From assembly GCA_005223375.1 (NCBI GenBank), contig RXOD01005880.1, forward strand, positions 1 through 12,135: 12,135 bases of DNA. The letters run 5' to 3'. This stretch comes from Amoebophrya sp. AT5.2. Taxonomy: Eukaryota; Sar; Dinophyceae; Syndiniales; Amoebophryaceae. Both the position numbers and the translations under genes were made by a program. This document shows positions 6,567-12,135 of the stretch, piece after piece. Under the pieces are notes generated by a model. That model saw only the letters and a list, made by a program, of their open reading frames with translations, did no database searches and was not told the DNA's origin. The stretch's first letter is position 1, and each line of letters starts with the position of its first letter.

Positions 6567-8372
6567 ATGGGATGCGGCGCTTCTTCGTCCCCTGGAAGCA
6601 TTCCTCGTCGGCCGAGCCAGGCCTCCGAGTCCAAGTACCAGGTCGGGATCGACCCCTTTGGCGCAGCAGAATTGACGGCAAACTCTCATCAACCGCATCC
6701 CTCTCGGCACGAGAACGTCAATTGCGACTCCGACGACGCCGCTTCATCGTCCTTCGAGGGCTACGCCGACGAAGCGACCTCCGCGATCCAGCGCGTCATC
6801 TCAACGGTCTCCTCCCTGTACTCGTATGTCGATCAGGAGAAAGCGAACGCCTTCGCGCTGGTCGAGGAGCAGCGGCGGCGGGAAGTCCTGGTCCGGCTCG
6901 CGCGGAAGATCCGCGAGAAGCGTCCTCTGCTGGACCACGTGGGGGCGAGTGCTGGGCCCCTGCAGGGGCCGGGCCGAGGAGGGTCAGCCGAGTGGAAGGG
7001 CGTCACAGCGCAGAACGCAACCGTGAAAGGGGAGATAATCGTGATCGAAGTAGCGAAGACGGAGTTGGACGAGAACGACGAAAGCGCGGAAAAGAAGAAG
7101 ACGTTTCCGTACACGGAGCTGTGCTGGGAGAACAACGCGCCGACGTCGCTGAAACAGGACGTGGACGTCCTGGTGAAGAATGCGACGGAGTTCAGCGCGA
7201 AGCAGCTTGTGCACGCGTCGCAGGACTACAACAGGCCCGGGAGCGAATCCTCCACGGAAGTAGGGGGGCAAAGCAGAGCAGGAGGAGCTGCGGGGGGAGA
7301 GGAAACCACGCAATACCTGTCTCTGCAGCGGAACGAGCTGCTGGAGGTGAACTACAAAACCGAGCACTGGTGGTACTGCCGGAAGATAGCCGACGACAGC
7401 GCGGAGGGCTGGGCCCCGGCGACCTTGCTGCAGGAGCTGGGAAGGGTCTCGAAAGACTTTGGGGAGGAGGCGGCTCGGTCGTCCGGCCGCGGGAGCGCTG
7501 CGGAGGAGCCCGCTGCGTCGACGTCGCAAAAAACTTCGAAGAGTGGTGCCGGGGATGACGGCGTCGCAGCGTTTGGCAGTAGTCGTGGGGAAATAATAAA
7601 GGAGCAACGGCCAGATACGAAAACGATGGCGTCGAAGGACACCGTTTCGTCGACCTCGTCGGAAGCAGACAAACAAGATTCGCACCAGCAGCCTACAGGC
7701 CAGCAGTCAAGCCAGCAATCGCTCCTCCTCACGGTGAAGGAGAACGACGTGGTGCAGGTTCTGTTCCGCCACTACTCCGGCTGGACGTACGCGCGACACA
7801 CACGGAAGCCGTATGGCGACGGGTGGCTCCCGGATGCGTACATCATTCCAACGGCCGAGTCTCGCGACAGCGAGGACGTGCGCCCTTTTGTGCAGCAGGT
7901 GAAGAAGTTTTCCGTGATCCAAGAAAACCTGCAGAAGATCGTCGAAACAGGACAGAGTGCCGACGCCAGCGTGCGCTTCCTGCTGGCGCAGAATAAAGAC
8001 TCCGCGGGGCGGCAGCTGGAGAAGGAGGCGCAAAAATCGTACATCGAGCAGGTCTCGAGCGTGATCGAGCACCTGGCGTCCGAAGTGAAGCAAATCTGCG
8101 ACGCCCTGTACGGGGCACAGAACTACACTCCGGAAGTTGGTGTGGGAGGTACTACTACTGGACCGAGCGAGACGATGAAAAAGGCGAGGGTCGAGTGGCT
8201 GTGGGAGGTCGAGGAAGGACAGCTAGTGGGCTGCTTCGTCGGGGAACTCGTTCTTGTGCTCGCCCAGAACGTGCAGGATTGCGGGTGGAGCTTCTGCCGA
8301 AGACTGCCCAGTGCTGCGCAAAAATCACAGTCGGAAGAGGGGTGGGTACCCGAAGACGCACTGAACTACAAG
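6567..8372 (+). CDS. Acylated multi-SH3 scaffold protein, exon 1 (three SH3-like domains)
   Basis: The ATG at 6567 is chosen because it yields MGCGASSS, a strong N-myristoylation motif (G2) with Cys3 for palmitoylation, implying attachment to a membrane. RRPS at residues 14-17 fits the PKA consensus. Residues about 64-125 form a charged, probably helical segment. SH3-like domain 1 (about 213-291) shows LVHASQDY, a long insertion, then LSLQRNELLEV, HWWYCR and GWAPATLL, the ALYDY / ELS / WW / G-P core of SH3 folds. Domain 2 (about 385-428) has LTVKENDVVQVL, SGWTYAR and GWLPDAYI. Between 2 and 3 lies a helical region (about 440-525). Domain 3 (about 543-600) has EGQLVGCFVGELVLVL, GWSFCR and GWVPEDAL. 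SH3 domains bind proline-rich ligands. Without splicing the frame runs to a stop at 8490-8492 (641 residues), but the repeat-flanked intron joins it to the next exon. Other roles for SH3-like barrels are possible. Confidence 0.8.
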
Positions 8373-8441
8373 GATCTGGAGGGCGGGAACCGCTCGCGGC
8401 AAGGAAGCAGGCGAAGCTCGAAGGTGCTTTTATCGTTTTTT

Positions 8442-8489
8442 GGAGTGCATCGACGTCCATCCTGCGCAACAAATCTAGAGCGGCACTCC
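8442..8489. repeat. 7-bp inverted repeat inside the second intron
   Basis: GGAGTGC at 8442-8448 is the reverse complement of GCACTCC at 8483-8489. It may fold in the intron RNA; it may equally be chance. Confidence 0.4.
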
Positions 8490-8734
8490 TAGAACGTGCC
8501 AGATGCTGCAGTCGCTCCCCCCCGCACAAATAGTGATGCAGAGACGTTTTTGAAATTCATCAACAAGAACGTACATGTTTGTAGTACTATGGGCTCTGTA
8601 GACGTAGACCGCGTTATGTCCCTGCTTTTTTAGTACCGCAAGCTTTTCCACTCCAGCTCCACAACATCGCATCTCGTACGCCGTCGTGCAGTACGGAAAT
8701 GATACAGCGTGAAACCTCCACCTTATAGCCGTAG

Positions 8735-8750
8735 CCACGCGTGCGCGTGG
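8735..8750. repeat. Perfect GC-rich palindrome in the second intron
   Basis: CCACGCG (8735-8741), a two-base centre and CGCGTGG (8744-8750) form a perfect palindrome. GTAG just left (8731-8734) can pair with CTAC at 8756-8759 across a small bulge, extending the stem. It lies about 80 bases before the acceptor. Confidence 0.6.
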
Positions 8751-8830
8751 TCTTGCTACTACCAACTCTATCTTCTACCTCACATGACCCCTTCAACGGT
8801 TTGGCTACATTCATTCATGATCGAAATCAG

Positions 8831-11800
8831 GATCTCCCTCGCGTCCCGCTTCGCGACCTGCCGTCCTGGGTGCAGAAGGACGCTTCCGCCCGGTGGTGGT
8901 CCGTGTCGCAACGGAAGTACTGTCAGGTTGTCATCACTGATGTGAACCCTGAGAAGCAGTCCGTGTACGTGCAGTTCAGCATCAACAAGGACGCGTGGAA
9001 GGGCGTCCGGTTCTACGACCTCGTGCACTATGCCGAGGCCTGTCCGCTGCAGCCCGAGGAGTCGATTCTGAAAGCCCAGCAGCAAGCGGGTACTGGACCC
9101 CCGCAGGCCGTGGGAGTAGAGGAGGAAAGCCGAGGGCTGCGGGCCGCAGCGCTGCAAGTAGGTGATGCGATCGACGCGATCGATTCCGCGGGAATGGACG
9201 AGAACGACGCGGCCGACGACGCGCTGCTGGGCGAGATGGTCCAGGGGGTGCAGCAGATGCTGCTGGGGGACGACGGCGGGAGCACGACGGGGATCATCTC
9301 GGCGTTTGAAATGTCCGACAGTGAAGGCGAGGCAGAGGGCGACAATATTGATATCATGGAGGTGGGGGAGCAGTCGCCGGGGTTTGGGTTCGCGGCTCCG
9401 CCGTCCACGTACAGCAGTCCGACGAAGACACCGCCGCGCGGCGCTGGGGCCTCCAACACGCCGGCGCCCCGGGGCGCGGCCGCCCAGGACAACGTGAGCA
9501 GCTCCTCCACCTCTCCGCACCCGTTTTTTCGCGCCGAGAACACGCCGCCCCGGACGGCATCGGACGCGGCCGGGGGGCCCTTGCGGAAGGACAGCATCGT
9601 CGCGGTGCCGCCCCCGCCCCTGCCGGCCGGGGGACTAAGTCCGGCGAAGGGTCCAGGGGGAAAGATCGCGGTGGATCCTTCGGCGACGCCGTCGTTCCTG
9701 GACGTGCAGTTGGGCGCATCGGAAACGGCGGTGTCGCTAAGAACCGCGCGTTCGGACGACGCACGCGAGGGTGCGCAGGTAGTAAACATCAGCCTGGAGG
9801 GCAGCCCATTGAAAAGACTAGAGATGCAGGGCAGAGACGTGCGCTTTCTTCCAGTGGAAACGAAAGCGGAGCTGGCGGAAGTGCTCGAAGCTGATGTCGC
9901 CAGGAGTCCGGATATCGGAGGTACAAAAGAAACTGCAGGGCTGCGCACGACTTCCGACAGCCCCGAGAAGCTGCTCGACGACTTTGCCCACAACCGCCGG
10001 GACGTGCGCACCGTAGACGCGATTGTGAGCGCCAACAGCGAAGTGCTCCTGCACCCGGACACGAACCACCCCGTGCTGGCCACGGAAGTAAACGTCGAGT
10101 ACGTTTACGTGGACCCGTCTTCCGGTGCCGTCACGGGTAAAGCAGCGCTGCGTCCGGACGGATCGCCGAAGAAGCTGGACAAGGCAGCGACGAGCATTGA
10201 AGTCCAGGGTTTCGTCACGGACAAGGAAACGGGAGCCAAGCTGGGAATGACCTCCTCGCCGGAGAAGCCGGGGCGGGAGAGCCGCGGAAACGTGGTCACC
10301 TTGGTGCTGGACGGCGACAGAAAGCAGGTTCTGGGGTATGCAGGGACACCCGTGGCAACAAATGCAAGTGAGAATGCGTCTGCGCTTCGCGCGTCTGTAG
10401 ACGACCAGCAAGAAGTAGCTGCAGCTGCACCGTCGGGGGCGCGACAAGCCGTTGACACGAGCAATAAAGTCTCGCCGGTGATATCCACCACCAGCGGGCC
10501 GCAGTCCTCGCCGGTGTTGTCTGAACGCACGACGCAGGCCGACAGTACGCAGGCGGGCGCCAGCTCCAAAGCCAGCGAGAAGCAGCAGTTGAAGCAGCAG
10601 CAGCGGCTCGAGAAGAAGCGGCAAAAGTCGATTTTGCGGATGCAGGCGGCGGTGCGGATGTTCCTGGTGCTGCGGAGGATACGAAAGAAGAAGCAAGACG
10701 CGATCAACGTCGTGAAGGCGAAGTGGCGGTCGCACTTGACGATGCGGCTGCTGAATCAGCTCTTGTACAACTACTCGGCCACCGTGATACAAAAGCGTTT
10801 CCGCGGCAACAAGGGCCGGGCGCGGGCCGTGAAGCTACGGCAGCAGTACCAGGACAGAAAGCTCGCGAAAATCGGCAAGGAAATGGAGTCCAGCGAGAAG
10901 GTGCTGGCGATGATCAGCAAATTGCAGCAACTGGACGACGCGTTGGATTTCAACGACGTAAATCGGGTGTTGAACACGGCTGGCGAAGCAGGGGTTGAAG
11001 ATGAAATAGGCGCAGGGGCCGCAGGAGGAGGAGGAGTTGAAAACGACAGCAATCCTGCCAAGTCCCCGACGACGTACCACAATCCTAGTGCAGTCGTGGA
11101 GCTGCTGGCCAGCCCGATAGAAGTGGGCGAAGCCGCAGCTGCGAGCAGCGCTCTGTTGTTGAAAACTCCGGTGGATAGTTGTACGAGCGCAAAACCGGCG
11201 CGCTCCAGCCCGCACATGCTGTTGAAGTCCATTCGACCAGGTGCCGGAGGAGGTGGTGGACGTGGAGGGCCAGCCACGACACCAATCGTTGCCGCGTCGC
11301 CGGGGCTTTTTTACCACGGATCGACCCCCGGCGCGCCGTCTTCCACCAAGAAAATCCGGGGGAAGACGATGGTTCTAGCGGGAAAAACCGCGGAGATGAA
11401 AAGGAAGGAGCGAGCGCTGTTCGGGGAAGCGGTCGCCGCGCGGATGCGCGTTCTCGAGGAAGAACTTAATGGCGAGGAGGAGGAGGAGCTCGAGAAGCTG
11501 CGAAAGAAGAAGCACGAGCGCGACAAGCGGGTGGAGCTGGCGAAGGAGCTCAAAACCGCGAAAGCGGCTCCCTCGTCCTCCAGCGAGGAGGAGGCGACGG
11601 CAGGCTCGGTTTCCCCTCGCGACGCGCTGGAAGAGTGGTACAGGAGCGAGCGACAGGCGTTGGAAGACGAGCTGAAGCACACGCGGGCCTACAAGCTGCA
11701 GCGGCTGGAAACCAGAAGCCTCCGCTTCCGGGCCCTGCACGACTTGGCGGACGCGTTCGTGGGCATACCGCTCGAGAAACCGAAGGACGTCGAGGTGAAG

Positions 11801-12135
11801 AACGTGTCCGTAATCCAGACCCTGCGTTCGGAGCTACTCCAGTCGACGTGGGTGATGCTCGGTGCAGAAGACTCTGCTTCTTCTACCTCCGGCACCGAGG
11901 CTGCCGCGGACGCGTCCGCCACGGTGCCTGAGGACGCGCCGTCCGCCGGCGTGCGGCGCGTCCTGGCTCTAACCCTCCCGACGCTGCTGATGCAAACCGC
12001 CGAGTGGGTGTCCTCTCTCGCGCTCGAGGGCGAGTGGCCCGCCAGCCTGACGGCGCGCCAGCGGCGCAACGACGAGTTCCTGCGGCAGATGCAGCGCCTG
12101 CTCGCCGCCGTGATCCAGAAGGTGGCGGACGCGCG
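8831..12135 (+). CDS. Multi-SH3 scaffold protein, exon 2 (Tudor-like barrel, IQ motifs, charged helices), 3' partial
   Basis: The exon runs open to the right edge, giving about 1101 codons here and about 1703 in the joined protein. Numbering follows the joined protein. Residues about 612-676 form a small β-barrel-like domain (SWVQKD, ARWWSVSQRKY, VVITDV, SVYVQF, WKGVRFYDLVHYA), resembling a Tudor/SH3-like module. Then follows a long acidic and Pro/Ser/Ala-rich disordered stretch. Residues about 999-1110 look β-rich, with repeated V-D…TG-type turns. An IQ-like motif lies near 1203-1215 (ILRMQAAVRMF, followed by basic residues). A full IQ motif starts at 1255 (IQKRFRGNKGRAR), a binding site for calmodulin or a related EF-hand light chain. 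Gly-rich linkers follow. Residues about 1458-1516 are a highly charged coiled-coil-like segment, and 1533 to the edge is mostly helical. No catalytic domain is seen. The acceptor is after ATCAG at 8830. If the intron is wrong, this is a separate gene with an unseen first exon. Confidence 0.75.

Larger units (their letters stand above)
8373..8830 (+). other. Inferred GA-AG intron flanked by AGGATCT direct repeats
   Basis: Downstream of exon 1 a continuous ORF of more than 3.2 kb has no in-frame ATG near its beginning, its frame being closed by TAG at 8732-8734. AGGATCT occurs at 8371-8377, in frame within exon 1 (codons K-D-L), and again at 8829-8835. Removing one repeat plus the bases between restores the frame exactly: AAG, then GAT CTC. 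With the cut after AG on both sides the intron starts GATCTG and ends ATCAG|G; GA donors and AG|G acceptors are known in dinoflagellates. The intron (458 nt) contains the stop that would end a 641-residue unspliced protein. I see no clear terminal inverted repeat beyond AACCG (8388-8392) and CGGTT (8797-8801). Confidence 0.65.

Noticed and set aside
6392..7558. 388-residue + strand ORF overlapping the SH3 exon
   Set aside because: It is an Arg/Gly-rich shadow frame; the overlapping frame has clear SH3 motifs and an acylation start.
8728..8740. GCCGTAGCCA, matching the first ten bases of the dinoflagellate spliced leader
   Set aside because: The match stops after ten bases, lies inside the inferred intron and is part of the palindrome at 8735-8750; probably chance.
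9028..10083. 351-residue - strand ORF
   Set aside because: Shadow of the long + strand exon; Ser/Ala/Pro-rich with no features.
1..12135. CRISPR array, prophage, insertion sequence or bacterial operon
   Set aside because: No regularly spaced repeats, transposase or integrase, and the gene structure is eukaryotic.

Overview
The window reads as nuclear DNA of a GC-rich, gene-dense alveolate protist, most probably a dinoflagellate and possibly a Syndiniales-type (Amoebophrya-like) parasite. No bacterial signals are seen: no operon spacing and no Shine-Dalgarno-led starts. Three lines point to an alveolate. All genes lie on the + strand in one unidirectional row. The genes encode a PKA regulatory subunit, a huge low-complexity secreted protein and an SH3/IQ scaffold. 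Two introns lack GT-AG ends and are flanked by short direct repeats, one also carrying terminal inverted repeats. Taxonomy is inference; no rRNA or other marker is present.

Layout. Positions 1-256 are AT-rich, repeat-laden DNA, read as the 3' end of an intron. Positions 257-975 hold the last two exons of a protein kinase A regulatory subunit (second cyclic-nucleotide-binding domain), interrupted by a 337-nt introner-like intron (390-726). Positions 976-1593 are a spacer with a strong hairpin (1372-1421), an unexplained open segment and a pyrimidine tract. Positions 1594-5112 are a single-exon gene for a 1172-residue protein with a signal peptide and no family I recognise. Positions 5113-6566 are spacer with nothing convincing. 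From 6567 to the right edge I read one large gene. Exon 1 (6567-8372) encodes an N-terminal MGCGAS acylation motif and three SH3-like domains. A 458-nt intron (8373-8830) flanked by AGGATCT repeats follows. Exon 2 (8831-12135, running off the window) encodes a Tudor/SH3-like barrel, a long disordered region, IQ motifs and charged helices.

Main points. The two introns share one design: non-GT-AG ends and a 6-7 bp direct repeat across the junctions, which restores the reading frame exactly when one copy is removed. This is the footprint expected of introner elements that inserted with a target-site duplication. Recognising the second intron joins what would look like a 641-residue SH3 protein and an ATG-less ORF into one multidomain scaffold protein of more than 1700 residues.

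The genes suggest cAMP signalling (PKA-R), a secreted or surface protein and a membrane-tethered, calmodulin-linked scaffold. Their adjacency is not evidence of a shared pathway, although the scaffold carries a PKA-type RRPS site beside its acylated N-terminus.
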